64,000 nucleotides of DNA from Actinostola sp. cb2023 (GCA_033675265.1 JAUJYZ010001069.1:162139-226138), one strand, 5' to 3'; shown: positions 12,820 to 23,626, counted from the stretch's first letter. Notes: a model not told the origin generated them from the letters alone. Translations and numbers: made by a program.

Positions 12820-14897
12820 GACGGAAACTTGGATGAATTCTTCAAGCATAAGAACCAGGGATGTCTCAGCCAGAAACCGAGATGCCCGATGGTATACTGA
12901 TATATTGATGTAATCATTATCAATAGTGCTGCAACGGTGACATGATTAATCCAGCAGAAACTGAGAAAACATTCTCTGACTATGTCATGTACTAATCGTT
13001 TCTACATTATACATCAAAGCCAAACTCCGCCATCAGACCGCATAGACATTGTATGGGTTGAACTGGTTCCAATATCTACACGTAGATGCCAACAAACGTG
13101 AACTGTTAAGGTTATTAGCTGAATGTGCTGCATTATTAGTAGCCTGATTTTCCAGATGGCTCATGTGTCATACGCTGTCGCTCCCTTCCCAGACATGAGC
13201 CGTCTGAAAGATCAGGCTACATCATTAGAGCTAGAGATAGACCAGCAAGTTATTATCACCCACGTGCCGTGACTAAGTACTGTGCAACCCAGCCCGTGAT
13301 GACATCTCTAACATCAGGCCCTGTAACATGGTTCTGTGTATACACACGATTAGGTCGACACCAGGATGCTGTCACATGTTGCTGCATAGCGTAAAATTGC
13401 CCAAGAAATCAGGTCATGACCACGTTTTTGGTTGAATGACAAAAATAAAACATTTCAATAATTTAAAAACATAATGAAAAACAATCCTGTATTTTCCCCC
13501 CAAAAGACCGTGTTTATGATTTTTCCGAGGCAGAAATCGCAAGATCCCGCGAGAATTTTTTAAATTAGGGCCCAGTCCCCATTCGGCCAATCCTCTTGAT
13601 TCTCAGCCTTTTTCAGTCAAATTTAATCGATTATCTAAGGGAGTCTGGGTCCAGAAAACTTGGTTTCCCTGTGGAACAGAGGCCTGGCTACTATATTATC
13701 TAATATGGCAGACGAAGAAAGCCTTCTGGCAAGAGAAAAACGTTCGCGAACTTGGGCAATTTGGCGTTCTGTCCGTATACAGCGACCACAAAAAAGCTTG
13801 AAAAATCGCATGATACGCATATTTTATTGGCAAACGAATACAAGTCTCTGAAATGTCTGTAGAAGTACATCAGATTTCCGATGTTAAGTATTTTATTGTG
13901 GACGTTCGTAAAGCACAAGAAGCTGGTTTTCTTCGCGACGGCCTGATTTCCATACAAAACACGGCCATTCTGGGCCGTATTCACTCAAAGAAAATCGCTG
14001 GATAGACAAACATTTCAGAGGTACGGATTAAATTAGTTGTTTTATTGTCGTAATAATTTTATTTTCCGATGTTAAGTTTTCTTCGATACGTGCTGTTATC
14101 TTGCTATAAATTTATGAAAGTACGGCTGCACGCGTGTTTACTGTAATATGTCGGAGTTAATGAGCTTGAAACTTGAAATTTGACCACAAGATAATATGCA
14201 AATTAGGAAATACACCGGAAGTGACCTTTCATTTTACGCTATGGCATGATACAGTCCAACAGGGCCATCACAAGATCCTTCTTCGAACTATTGATGTTCT
14301 GGTACTGGCAGTAGCAATCAACAACAACTGCAACAGCAGGGGCGGCTGGAACTATGGTTTGGTACTGGCTTACATCTTCGTTTCCTTGCAGTTCATGAAA
14401 TGTCTGAGGGACTACCAGTTTTCTCTGATTTCACTGGATGTGACACTGTCATGTTTTGGAGGAAGAGGCAAGAAAATGGAATTGGCAGAATGGAAGTCAT
14501 ATTGGGAGGTTAACAATGAGTTTCTTGCCATGGCGCACAGTCCCAGCGATAACGCTTCGTTATCCTGTTGAACGACAGGAACAGCACGAAGACAGAAGTA
14601 AACAAATGAAGCAAGGAAACAGCTCTTTGCTGAGAAAGGAAGATCGTTTGATGCTATGCGACCCTCCCTCCCTCAACGACAACGCCTTTACTGGAGCACA
14701 TCAAGAGGGCAGCTTAATCTGGCCGGTCACTGCTGGAGCCAGATGCCGGCTAACAGTCAGCCCAATTCTACCAAGTCTAGATGAATGGGGATGGACCCTA
14801 AAGGCAGACGTATGGTAACCATTACCAGATCAATGTAACGAAGTCATGCCGTGAGCTGGCCCGATGTGGGTGTAAGATAGGCTGCCGTTTTACATGA
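12820..14897 (+). pseudogene. Decayed gene of a multicopy DTD/CXC protein family (C-terminal parts)
   Basis: Several fragments in the same order and strand match a large, uncharacterised invertebrate protein family as I remember it. They are DGNLDEFFKHKNQG at 12820, a WFQYLHVDANKRELLRLLAE block at 13064, DTVQQGHHKILLRT followed by VLVLAVA in the frame at 14173-14571, SCFGGRGKK with a downstream EWKSYWEV block, LPSLDEWGW in the frame ending at 14818, and SCRELARCGCKIGC at 14844-14897. The last piece resembles the start of a Tesmin/TSO1-type CXC zinc-binding tail. The acidic DTDV motif expected before VLAV is shortened here to ID-VLV, which would remove a likely catalytic Asp if the region is a PIN/FEN-type nuclease (my inference). 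Stops and frameshifts separate the pieces, so it is not functional. The remaining DNA between 13220 and 14170 does not match the family. Confidence 0.6.
13140..13219. repeat. Short hairpin
   Basis: TAGCCTGATTTTCCAGATGG and a downstream near reverse complement (GCCGTCTGAAAGATCAGGCT) flank a loop with GTCGCTCCCTTCCCAG. Arms are about 27 bp with a few mismatches. It interrupts the pseudogene, immediately after the TGA that ends the ANKREL fragment, and may be a tiny MITE. Confidence 0.6.
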
Positions 14898-15403
14898 GTT
14901 TTTCCTTTGTTAGGCAAACCTCAAATGCACAGCGCTCTGCTCCTGCAATGATGAATTCTGCAGCACGTGAACACAGCTACAAGCGGCTTAGATTTGAGCG
15001 TCATATGCCAATATATAATAGCTGAAAAATAGATGAAATAGAGCTGTTATCATATGACTGTCACAAGTGATCGACGATTACTTTGGTTTCGCGTTTAGCT
15101 TGGCTAGTATATATTGGTTAACTGAGTTCAGATTGTCTTCATTAGAAATTTGCACCATGTCAAATCAATTGTGTAATCACTTCTTTTCGTGATTGGTTGA
15201 TAAGAAAACCATATTTGCTGCTGATTGGCTATAGTGAAACAAACTTTCTCTGGCTGAGTCTACGAGCAGCACTTCAGCTAGCGGGTCTCTACAATTGACG
15301 AAATGACGCGTAGATGTATCAGTATAATGAGGCAAATATTGTGTAGACATACATATAATGAATGATAATGACGAGAAGTGTAAACAACTCAGAAAAACAT
15401 TCT

Positions 15404-15663
15404 GAGTTCCAGATGGGATTTGAACCCATGACCTTCCGTATTCTAGTCGGATGCTCTACCACTGAGCTACTGGGTACTCTAATGGTGAGCTAAGGTCATA
15501 GTGGGTCATGAATGAACCCATGACCTTCCGTATTCTAGTCGGATGCTCTACCACTGAGCTACTGGGTACTCTAATGGTGAGCTAAGGTCATAGTGGGTCA
15601 TGAATGAACCCATGACCTTACGTATTCTAGTCGGATGCTCTACCACTGAGCTACTGGGTACTC
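15404..15663 (-). mobile_element. tRNA-derived SINE head, tandemly triplicated
   Basis: On the minus strand 15404-15479 reads as a 76-nt tRNA-like sequence. It has an A box (TAGCTCAGTGG), a B box (GGTTCAAATCC), a seven-base anticodon loop CTAGAAT and an imperfect acceptor stem. The Pol III promoter boxes are intact, but stem mismatches argue for a tRNA-derived SINE or pseudogene over a working tRNA. Two further copies, 15513-15571 and 15605-15663, lack the 3' half of the T arm and acceptor. All three repeat with an exact 92-bp period. The sequence 3' of the first copy on the minus strand (TCAGAATG...TCATTATCATTC) may be the SINE body. It lies inside the second large inverted-repeat element. 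Confidence 0.65.
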
Positions 15664-16458
15664 TAATCAAGGTCAAGGTCATAGTGGGTCATGAATGAAC
15701 TGCAATCCAGCAGTTACGTGATGGTGAATGACATATGTACTGCAATCCAGCGGTAACATTTATGTCGGGTTATGTGTCTCAAATATGATACTTCCCTTAT
15801 CAGCTAGTATAATGAAGCAATATTCAATACTGATTTTGGTATGACACAAACCGCGTAAAAACAAAGACGAACGTTGTTGTTCGTAAAGTCAGGTATTGGT
15901 CATTGTCGTTGCCCTACAGTTCCTGTCAGTAATTCCCGGGAGTAATTGACTGGCTGGTTTTTGACACTCAATAACTTTGCATTAATGGGGTTAAAATATC
16001 GATAGCAGTGCTTCCTATACCTTTATTACATAATATACCAACCAGTATCGATATGATATAAAGCAAATACTACTTTTTCAATGTTTTCAGGAAAAAAAAG
16101 TTTTTCACTTCCGGTTGAAATGGAGGCCATTTACGAAATTTCCCAAATTCAGAAAGTTATCACATTTTCCAAGGAACTATCAATATTTCTGTGCTCACAA
16201 CATTTCATCAATCTCTAAATCGATAATTATTTATTTTGGAACTAATGCGCGAGTGTTTAAGGCCAATTCTGGTGTAAACGCTTTTCACTTCCGGTTCAAA
16301 ATGGCCGCCATTTTGAAAATCGGCCTTAACTCGTAAACCTATTGGTTTTCGCGGTGGCACCATATCCATATTTAATAAACACATAAAAGTCCATCTTTCC
16401 ACCAAATTTGGTGCTTTTAACCCAAAGTGCACAATTTTCTCACATAACCGCCTAACTA

Positions 16459-17985
16459 ATATGTTGGAAACACATGAAATGTTCCTAAGATCTAAGGGAC
16501 TGTGCAATAATTAGCAGGATCGAGGGGGGTTGAGAAACGGGAGGGGGGGGGGGGGGGGCACAGTGTAACATCTAAAATTACTCTGAAAAGGAAGGGGGTG
16601 GTATCTAATTTTCATTACAAACTCACTGGCAAATTTAACAATAAACCGTTATTTAATTAACAAATTATATTCAATCATTATTCTGGTTTAACTTATACGT
16701 CGGAGAGCCTCAACAGGATGTCAACATGGCTTGGTTTCATCTTCAGAGACCGGCCAGTGAGTTGGAGCCAGTGATTCTGAACCAGATGTCATGTGCTAGC
16801 CTCCCCCGCAGACTCTTTCGTCTCGGATGGAAAGAACCGACCTAAATGGGCTCTGCGGGGGAGGCAGTATGTGCAAAAGAGCTTTGAACACTGATATTGT
16901 TCGTTCCAGATGAGAATATTATGCAAACCAACGATTGAAACAACAATAATTTCAGTAAATAATTTTAAATATTGGGTGCGGGGTTGGATCTTATTTATCT
17001 CCGGTTTGAGGGGGGTAGACTGTGATTTTTTTTCCTATAGTAGGGGGGTGAAGCCTTATTTTTAATCATATATTTCACGTAGGAGTCTATAAAGCGTAGA
17101 TATAATTTTTTTATCACCTTGACATCTAACAGTTGTTCATCTGTCAATCCAAAACTCCCATTTATCAATGCGAAACAATACTTCATAAATTTCCACTAAT
17201 AGAACTTAGTCCTTCGCAGCCGTTTTTAGTTCCGTCACGTAACGCGGATGCGAGGGAGACTAAATAGAACTAGAATTACCTACAAATTTAATTTGAATCA
17301 ATGTATTTGCACTACAATATTTATACATGTGCTTAGTTCCACACTGTATGGCGTTATCATGAATGACTCCGTTTTCCTTTTTTTTCGGCAAAATCGCATG
17401 AAAATGTATGCATTTTTCAAACAAAAAAAGAAATGGTATAAAGGACGGCCTCAGATCCTTACTATGGAAATGTGCCGGACTCTTGATTTTGTATATCAAT
17501 TTGACCCAAATGTAACACAAAATATGCAAAAAAGGGGTCACAATTGAACTCGTGAATCGCTAGCTGAGGTCTTATTATTTTTCTAAACTGACAAGCAAAT
17601 CATCAGTTCCAACTGAAACATGGTTATTAATCAATTGTTATCTTCAACAATTCTAATTAGAATTTTTGAAGTACCAGGACGTTACTTAGCAAATGTTACG
17701 ATATGCTATGTGACATTTGAAAGCTTTTTTTCGCCTTTTAAAAGCGCTTGTTTTAATGTATTTGAACTCTGTAGCTTTATACGATCTTTTACGGTAGTTT
17801 GTATTTGATTAAAATTGAAACCTAAAGAATTTTCAGTTTCATTCATTCCGCGTTGCTAAACAACCACCCCCACCCACCCACGGTACGCATATTAGGGCCC
17901 ACTGATTTATTTACAGTATAGTTATTGTTTTCTCACGAACATTTCCTGTTTAAACGTGTCATTCAATTCCTCCGCTTCGATCAAG
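16459..17985. other. Intergenic DNA upstream of the NCKX gene
   Basis: G-rich tracts lie at 16543-16558 and near 17005-17045. A short inverted pair (CTCCCCCGCAGA about 16801, TCTGCGGGGGAG about 16852) can form a hairpin. No coding family is recognised. Just before the gene, 17860-17885 holds an ACCACCCCCACCCACCCAC tract. I see no clear TATA box at a fixed distance from the NCKX start. Confidence 0.5.
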
Positions 17986-19539
17986 ATGAAATCCAGAAAA
18001 TCTCTTTCCTTGCAATTTCTAGTACCAGTTGTTCTGGTGTGTTTTGTGTTTGCAATAATCTATCTCAATGGCATTTCTCATATTCATATGCATTTCACGT
18101 CTGTGGCTAACACATTGAGAGGAAGGCGGTCAACACGCGACATCCCGGACTCAGGAAACCGCTCGACGTTCCAAGAAAGTCAGCCCAACACAAACTGTGT
18201 TGAACCGTCTATTAATGACTTCCCAAGTGATTTCATGTCGCAGGACGATCGGCGTCAAGGCGGAGTGATCGTTCATGTTGCCATTGCCTTGTACTTGTTT
18301 GGTGCGTTAGCTGTTGCTTGCGATGATTATTTCGTGGCCTCACTGGAAAGAATATGCGAAGGCCTGCAACTGAAAAGCGACGTAGCTGGAGCTACGTTCA
18401 TGGCCGCCGGGAGTTCTGCCCCGGAATTTTTCACTTCAGTTATCGGTGTCTTCATAACTAAAGGTGACATTGGACTTGGCACGATTGTGGGATCTGCTGT
18501 TTTCAACATACTCTTTATAGTAGCTATTTGTGGTTTATTTGCTGGTTGTGCACTCAAGCTTGCATGGTGGCCATTGATTCGGGATTGTACATACTACATG
18601 CTCAGCATTGCGGCCTTAGTCGCTGTAACATACGATAAGACGGTCTACTGGTACGAAGCTCTGGTACTTGTCGTGATGTACCTTCTCTATGTACTAATTA
18701 TGTACTTTAATACAAACTTAGAAGCCTTTTTTACTAGTTTCTTTCAAGAGCAAGATATGGCCGCAAAGAATATAGAAGAGGACGAAAACAAGTCACTTAT
18801 TGACAATGATAGCTTCAAGGAGTCAACACAAGATATAAGGGAGAATGATAATGATGGTATGATAGCTAAAGAAGTGGAAGTAGTGTCGTCTTTCAGCCAG
18901 GACACTGAAAGTCCATTCACTAGGCCTTCAGGCTTTCTGAACTGTTTATTGTGGGTGACATTTCTTCCCATTGCATTCCTTTTCTTTCTCACAATTCCCA
19001 ACTGCCGCAAAACCAGATGGAAAAACTGGTACTTTGTAACATTTGTGATGACCGTCGTATGGATAGCTGGCTTGTCGTACCTTCTAGTGTGGATGGTAGA
19101 AATAATAGGCTACACCTTAAAGATCCCTGATGTCATCATGGGATTGACATTCCTAGCTGCCGGCAGCAGTGTTCCTGATGGGATATCCAGCTTACTGGTT
19201 GCGCGTCGAGGAGATGGCGACATGGCTGTGTCGAACACAGTTGGAAGCAATATCTTTGACATTCTAATGTGCCTAGGGATACCATGGCTTCTAAAAACAA
19301 CAGCAGTTAAACTAAATAGTACTGTCACTGTTTTAAGCGGCAGCATTATTTATACATCAATAGCGCTATTTGGAACAGTTGTTGTTACAGTTCTTTTGTT
19401 CAGCTTAAATAGATGGCGGCTGAATAAAGGCATTGGTTGTGTGTTCCTTGTATTATACCTTGCCTTTATTTCAGTTGCTACTCTGTTTGAGCTGAATGTC
19501 TTTGGTGAGTACAACTTCCCTGTATGTAAAAAAGCTTAG
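17986..19539 (+). CDS. Potassium-dependent sodium/calcium exchanger (SLC24/NCKX), single exon
   Basis: This encodes a 517-residue plasma- or organelle-membrane antiporter that exchanges Na+ for Ca2+ plus K+. I chose ATG at 17986 (A at -3). The frame is open a further ten codons upstream, but only with GTG. A hydrophobic segment (about residues 10-28) is followed by a polar loop, then the alpha-1 repeat (about 105-155) with CDDYFVASLE and GATFMAAGSSAPEFFTSVIG. The central cytoplasmic loop (about 245-315) is acidic. The alpha-2 repeat (about 380-430) has GLTFLAAGSSVPDGISSLLV and GSNIFDI. Glu147, Asp398 and Asp425 match the ion-binding Glu188, Asp548 and Asp575 of human NCKX2, and the 27-residue gap between the two Asp is the same. 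The third supports true K+ dependence. Wording is closest to the NCKX3/4/5 branch. Length is normal (NCKX5 is 500). The gene is complete without introns, unlike vertebrate SLC24 genes. No poly-A tail or target duplication was seen, so retrocopy status is unproven. Confidence 0.93.
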   Translation: MKSRKSLSLQFLVPVVLVCFVFAIIYLNGISHIHMHFTSVANTLRGRRSTRDIPDSGNRSTFQESQPNTNCVEPSINDFPSDFMSQDDRRQGGVIVHVAIALYLFGALAVACDDYFVASLERICEGLQLKSDVAGATFMAAGSSAPEFFTSVIGVFITKGDIGLGTIVGSAVFNILFIVAICGLFAGCALKLAWWPLIRDCTYYMLSIAALVAVTYDKTVYWYEALVLVVMYLLYVLIMYFNTNLEAFFTSFFQEQDMAAKNIEEDENKSLIDNDSFKESTQDIRENDNDGMIAKEVEVVSSFSQDTESPFTRPSGFLNCLLWVTFLPIAFLFFLTIPNCRKTRWKNWYFVTFVMTVVWIAGLSYLLVWMVEIIGYTLKIPDVIMGLTFLAAGSSVPDGISSLLVARRGDGDMAVSNTVGSNIFDILMCLGIPWLLKTTAVKLNSTVTVLSGSIIYTSIALFGTVVVTVLLFSLNRWRLNKGIGCVFLVLYLAFISVATLFELNVFGEYNFPVCKKA

Positions 19540-19907
19540 ATTATGACTACCATTATTAGTTATGGGGGGTACGTACCAGGGAGTTGGGGGAGAAAGAATG
19601 GGTGGGTCACATTTTTGGCACCTAGGGTGGGTGGGTCATGATCAAAAATTCATTTCAAAGGGAAGTTGCATGGGTCATAAGGTATATTACTTAAAGGTAG
19701 AATATATTTTCATAGCCTGTGAACAAGGCGCTCCTAGGGGAGGGGGAGGGGCAAAAGAGGGGAGGAGGGGCAGTCCTCTCCCCTCCTCCCCAGTGCTCCC
19801 TGTCCTTCTTTCCCCCTCCCCCCTCCCCTTGGAGAGCCATTTTTACCGCCTCTAATATTTCATAGTATATGGTACTGAACACTCCTAGAGTATATTCATC
19901 ATATATA
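19540..19907. other. Purine/pyrimidine-rich tract downstream of NCKX
   Basis: No AATAAA is evident close to the stop. From 19735 to 19835 a G-rich half (GGGGAGGGGGAGGGGCAAAA) is followed by a C-rich half (CCCCCTCCCCCCTCCCC), which can pair as a long imperfect hairpin. Short G-rich pieces of similar composition occur near 10200 and in the terminus at 27110-27160. Confidence 0.5.
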
Positions 19908-20187
19908 CAGCCTTTTGCAAAAATTCTGTTGCGACCAAGTATATAAGTATATCAGTATATCAGTATATCACTATATACCCGTGTGAGTCCCGCATGCCCG
20001 AACGCTACCCGTACACGCATTTCAAGATGGTTGACTGTACAAGAGTGGATTGGAGAGTCATAAATACGATACAATCTACACACAAACGTTATTTTCACAT
20101 TCATTTGATAGTATAAATCTTCGGGTATATAGTGATATAGTGATATACTGATATACTTGGTCGCGACAGAATTTTTGCAAAAGGCTG
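19908..20187. mobile_element. Tc1/mariner-like MITE with TA target duplication
   Basis: Terminal inverted repeats of about 37 bp begin CAGCCTTTTGCAAAAATTC at both ends, differing at one base (GTTGCGACC against GTCGCGACC). Each end is bordered by TA (19906-19907 and 20188-20189). Next to the repeats are ATATCAGTATATCA runs that also pair. The 280-bp length and lack of coding fit a non-autonomous mariner-like element. Confidence 0.85.
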
Positions 20188-20999
20188 TAGTTAGAAACAT
20201 ATCATTTGAATAATATATCAGTGCCTGCCTAGAGTTCACCATTGCGAAAAACTGTTTCGTTCGAAGCATTTCAATGAAAAGTAGTTGGGGGTGGATCACA
20301 CTAAATATATTCTAGAAAGAGGGGAGAGGTAGTCAAGGTAATCACCCCACCCCCGGTATAAATTATTATATTGTTATTACATAAATAATGACCAGCTCAG
20401 TGTCCATATGCTATGGGGACTTTCATGTATTATGACAGGGGGGATTGACAACATTGCAAGGACGTGTAAGCTCAAAATATCTTCCAACCCTCCCCCTTTC
20501 TAGTCTCCTATGCATGTTCTTATTTTCGGTGCATAGGAGACTACCATCATCAAAACAATCCATTAGGCACACAGCAACAATTAATACAAAGATCATCACT
20601 GAAAAATGCATTTTGTAGAATGTAGAAATTAAAGCAGTATAATTAACAGCCACCAAATACAGTAAACATACTGTAGGATATGAACATCATCAGTACATCT
20701 GATATTTTCTCAACAGAGCAGATTTTGCTCAAATTTCTATTGTTCTTAGTGAATTGAAAATGAAAGGTGTATCTATAGATACTTGTAGTTTCATTATTAT
20801 AATAGTAAAAATATAACTGCATGATTGCAAATATATGAATAATCAAGTCTATGAACTCAATATTTATGTAGAAAAAGATGATTTCAATTATTATTAGTAG
20901 ATTATAGAAAATTAGATTAGAAGCAAATCTTTACCTGTACAACAATAGAAGACTGAAATTATAGAAAATATTAGTAGACAATATATATTATTATTCAAT
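20188..20999. other. AT-rich intergenic DNA
   Basis: No gene or clear repeat is recognised. GCATAGGAGACTA and its near reverse complement TAGTCTCCTATGCA face each other at about 20500-20545, forming a small hairpin. Confidence 0.5.
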
Positions 21000-21384
21000 G
21001 GGCGTGTAACACCTGTCACATGACTTTTTAAATTTTCACCGCAGACAAACGAAAATATCATAACTGGAAAGAGCATGCTAAAGTTAGTAAAAGTGGAAAG
21101 TTTGAAGGGAAATACGTAAATAGGGCAATAGTGACAGGCATTCAAACTTTGCCTTTTTTGTATGGAAATGTATGTTGTAAGACAACGCTTGCCTTCCAAG
21201 CGAAAAACCCATACAAATCCTTGTCAAAGCGGGAAACTTTGAAAGCCGTTAACTTTTTTTTTATTTGCTTGATTCTTTTCAAATTTTCAAATTTTACTAA
21301 TTTTAGTATGCTCTTTCAAGTTATGGTATTTTCGTTTGTCTTCGGTGAAAATTTAAAAAGTCACGTGGCAGGTGTTACAAGCCC
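21000..21384. mobile_element. Hairpin MITE, about 385 bp
   Basis: Arms of about 110 bp at 21000-21108 and 21276-21384 are reverse complements with scattered mismatches. The tips are GGGCGTGTAACACCTG and AGGTGTTACAAGCCC. Shared internal blocks include GTCACATGACTTTTTAAATT, ACAAACGAAAATA and AGAGCATGCTAAA. The centre is unrelated AT-rich DNA. No transposase. Confidence 0.8.
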
Positions 21385-21471
21385 ATTAATTTAATTTAAA
21401 TAGTTTATGATGTAATTTAATTACAATTGTCATGCATATATAAAGTATACCTAAAGTATATATATTCACCT

Positions 21472-21584
21472 GGGCCCAGTTGTTCGAAAAGCGATTAGCA
21501 CCAATCCAGGATTAAATCTTAAGAAAACTATTGACGCTGATCCAGGATTAGCACTAATCACCTTTCGAACAACCGGCCCGGCCC
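21472..21584. mobile_element. Small MITE, GGTTGTTCGAAAG family (copy 1)
   Basis: The ends GGGCCCAGTTGTTCGAAAAG and CTTTCGAACAACCGGCCC are near reverse complements, and the interior has paired AATCCAGGATTAAATC-like words. A second member sits at 34422-34611. TTGTTCGAAAG-tipped MITEs are familiar to me from several marine invertebrate genomes, though I cannot cite a library entry. Confidence 0.75.
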
Positions 21585-23255
21585 TGTATTTTTTGTAAAC
21601 AGAGCCAGTTAATTAAGATATTAAAATGATATTTTTGCAGGATTATAAGCATTCATCAGTTTCAAAAGGATTGGAATTTTATTGATTAGTTTGCTCAGCT
21701 CTGCCTGTAAATATAACAGGAAATTAATTACTCGGCGGGTGTCACATGATGTACATGTATTAGGTATTGGGTACCCTGTGGTACATGGCAGTCCTTGAGG
21801 ATGCCATCTTGAATAAAGGTCTTAATTTGTGCCTGTGGCATATTACCTAGTTAAAAACTGGGCTTGTTTACATATATGGCCACAAAACATCAATCTGCAA
21901 GGCGCATGCGCTCTATGCTGCTGAGGAAACCGAAGGCTCATACATGTAGCTGCTGAAGCCCGCCATGCAGTGAACACATTAGAGCCTCTTGTTTACATTT
22001 AGAATTGGTACCTTTTGGGGGTAATTAAGGATTATGTTGTCACACCCACAAAGTTGAGAAACTGATATCTTTAATTTAGGGATTAGTTTCAAAATTTTCA
22101 ATGACCATCCCCACGTACCATGAATCAAGTATATCAATGACATCATTAGTGCAGGGAGGGTGGGGCACAGGGGCACATGCCCCCCTAAATTATTGGTAAA
22201 GATATTTGTTTCTTTTTGTTTGCTTACTTTTTTATTCTGGTGCCCCCTAATTCTTGGGTCCTCGCTATGCTAATATATTTTAATTATTATTTATTTTAAT
22301 TAATTAATTTTTATTTCTTAAAAACGCATTAACCCCAAGTCTCAATGCTTTTTACAATGTTAATAAAATATATTATCATAGCGAGGACCCAATAACAATA
22401 AATTATTATTACACTCATATATGAATATGATGCCCAGATGAAAAAATGAATGACATGATGATCAAACCAATTAACCAAAACATAAGGGTATATTTTATCA
22501 GACTCTAAAAATTCATATTTCAGCAAAGTCTGCATGCATGCTCGAGGATCCAGTGGTCGAGCATGCAAAGTCTGATGAAATGGTGCATGTCTTTTATATA
22601 CTCTTGTCATGGTCAATTGCTGTCGACATTCTTCACCCAATGTTGTAGTTGACAGTGATATTAAACATTAATTGATTAATTATTTACCTTGCATCCTGGG
22701 CACGTTTATCACTTGGGCTTTCGAATCCGGGAATACTCCAGTTTCGCATTGTCCAGAGATGACCGCTGTCCTTGACAAAAGGCTTAGCCTCGATTCAGAA
22801 AACAGTCCGTGCAATTCAAAAATGTTTCTATTGTTTCATGTCAACATTTTTTTCGTGTTCTTGTTGATATTTGTGAATAATTTACACTGACTCGAGGCTA
22901 ACCCTGTACAAATGCATCTGATGTCAATAAGTACAGCGGTTTTACAACAGGATCTGTGAACGCGAAAAGGGACTATTGTTGTTTTGTTATTCTAATTTCT
23001 GCTTTTGTTTTCTATCTCGGAAGTGAGGCTAAGCCCACATATGAATATTATTTAAGAGTCGTCAATTGTGCAGGAAGTTATGGATATATATACCGTATGT
23101 AGTTTCTGTAACTCTTACAGAAAAACCCGTGAAATATAAATAATTTTGTAGATCATCTTTTTATTATACTGTAGAGTATGAATATGGTACATGACTCTAC
23201 ACATTTACTTTCTACATGTTCAACAGCAATTCAAACACACATACATATTTTTATC
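21585..23255. other. Intergenic DNA with small hairpins
   Basis: No gene is recognised. TTGGGTCCTCGCTATG (about 22254) and its reverse complement CATAGCGAGGACCCAA (about 22377) bound a 140-bp AT-rich hairpin. A 34-base hairpin at 22533-22566 flanked by an 8-bp direct repeat is listed separately. GGCTTAGCCTCGA and TCGAGGCTAACC face each other near 22780 and 22890. Confidence 0.5.
22525..22574. repeat. 34-bp hairpin flanked by 8-bp direct repeat
   Basis: AAAGTCTG at 22525-22532 and again at 22567-22574 flank a segment with perfect 10-bp arms, GCATGCTCGA and TCGAGCATGC, around a short loop. The layout is that of a minute insertion with target duplication. The overlapping SphI, XhoI and BamHI words are noted, but surrounding DNA is ordinary genome. 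Confidence 0.65.
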
Positions 23256-23350
23256 GAAGCTCCCTGAAGGGGCTTTTGGGCTACAATAATAACAACTATA
23301 ATAACAACTTTATTTAATGAGGTTAAATGTCTACAAAATAATTAGAAGCT
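23256..23350. mobile_element. Probable 3' end of a non-LTR retroelement
   Basis: The sequence AAGCTCCCTGAAGGGGCTTT is followed by an imperfect AATAATAACAACTATAATAAC repeat and AACTTTATTTAATGAGG. A short hairpin plus a degenerate AATAAC microsatellite is the usual 3' signature of CR1/L2-like LINEs and their SINEs. No reverse transcriptase sequence is nearby, so this is a tail only. Confidence 0.4.
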
Positions 23351-23434
23351 AACTATATATATTTACAACTGCTCAGTTATTATATCCATGAAACAAACAT
23401 AAAATAGTACTTACTACCATCAAACTATCAACTA

Positions 23435-23574
23435 GAGAACAAACCATATGTCCGTGAAACAGTACTAACTAATTAGTACTAAATAGCACTGATGAAACAA
23501 TAAAAAACAATAGATAACACTATTTAGTACTATTTAGTAATAGTACTATTTCACGGACATATGGTTTGCACTCT
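23435..23574. mobile_element. Hairpin MITE, GAGTGCAAA family (copy 2)
   Basis: AGAGAACAAACCATATGTCC at the left and GGACATATGGTTTGCACTCT at the right are near reverse complements. Internal TAGTACTAAATAG and CTATTTAGTACTA words match those of the copy at 9328-9469. Confidence 0.75.
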
Positions 23575-23626
23575 AAGTAGAAACTAATTTCACCATAAGA
23601 ACAATAAAAGAAGCCGTGAGGAATGT

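Larger units (their letters stand above)
11877..16458. mobile_element. 4.6-kb inverted-repeat element carrying a decayed CXC-family gene
   Basis: Diverged inverted arms of about 180-190 bp bound the element: 11877-12064 and 16279-16458. They share, in order from the tip, TAGT.AGGCGGTTATGTG, CACTTTGGGTTAAAAGCA-like sequence, CAAATTTGGT, ATATGGTGCCACC and AAATGGC.GCCAT...CCGGAAGT. The arms look roughly 70% identical by eye. I could not define a target-site duplication. Inside is a plus-strand pseudogene (12820-14897), a small hairpin (13140-13219) and tRNA-derived repeats (15404-15663). The element probably moved as a unit, but no intact transposase is visible. Confidence 0.6.

Noticed and set aside
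15404..15479. Functional tRNA gene
   Set aside because: The Pol III boxes are good, but the acceptor and anticodon stems have mismatches, the anticodon loop is ambiguous, and truncated tandem copies adjoin. A SINE head or pseudogene fits better.
17956..17985. Upstream start of the NCKX frame at 17956
   Set aside because: That codon is GTG. The first ATG in frame, with A at -3, is at 17986.
22537..22566. Possible vector polylinker (overlapping SphI, XhoI and BamHI sites)
   Set aside because: The sites are part of a perfect hairpin flanked by a genomic 8-bp direct repeat, and no vector sequence adjoins.
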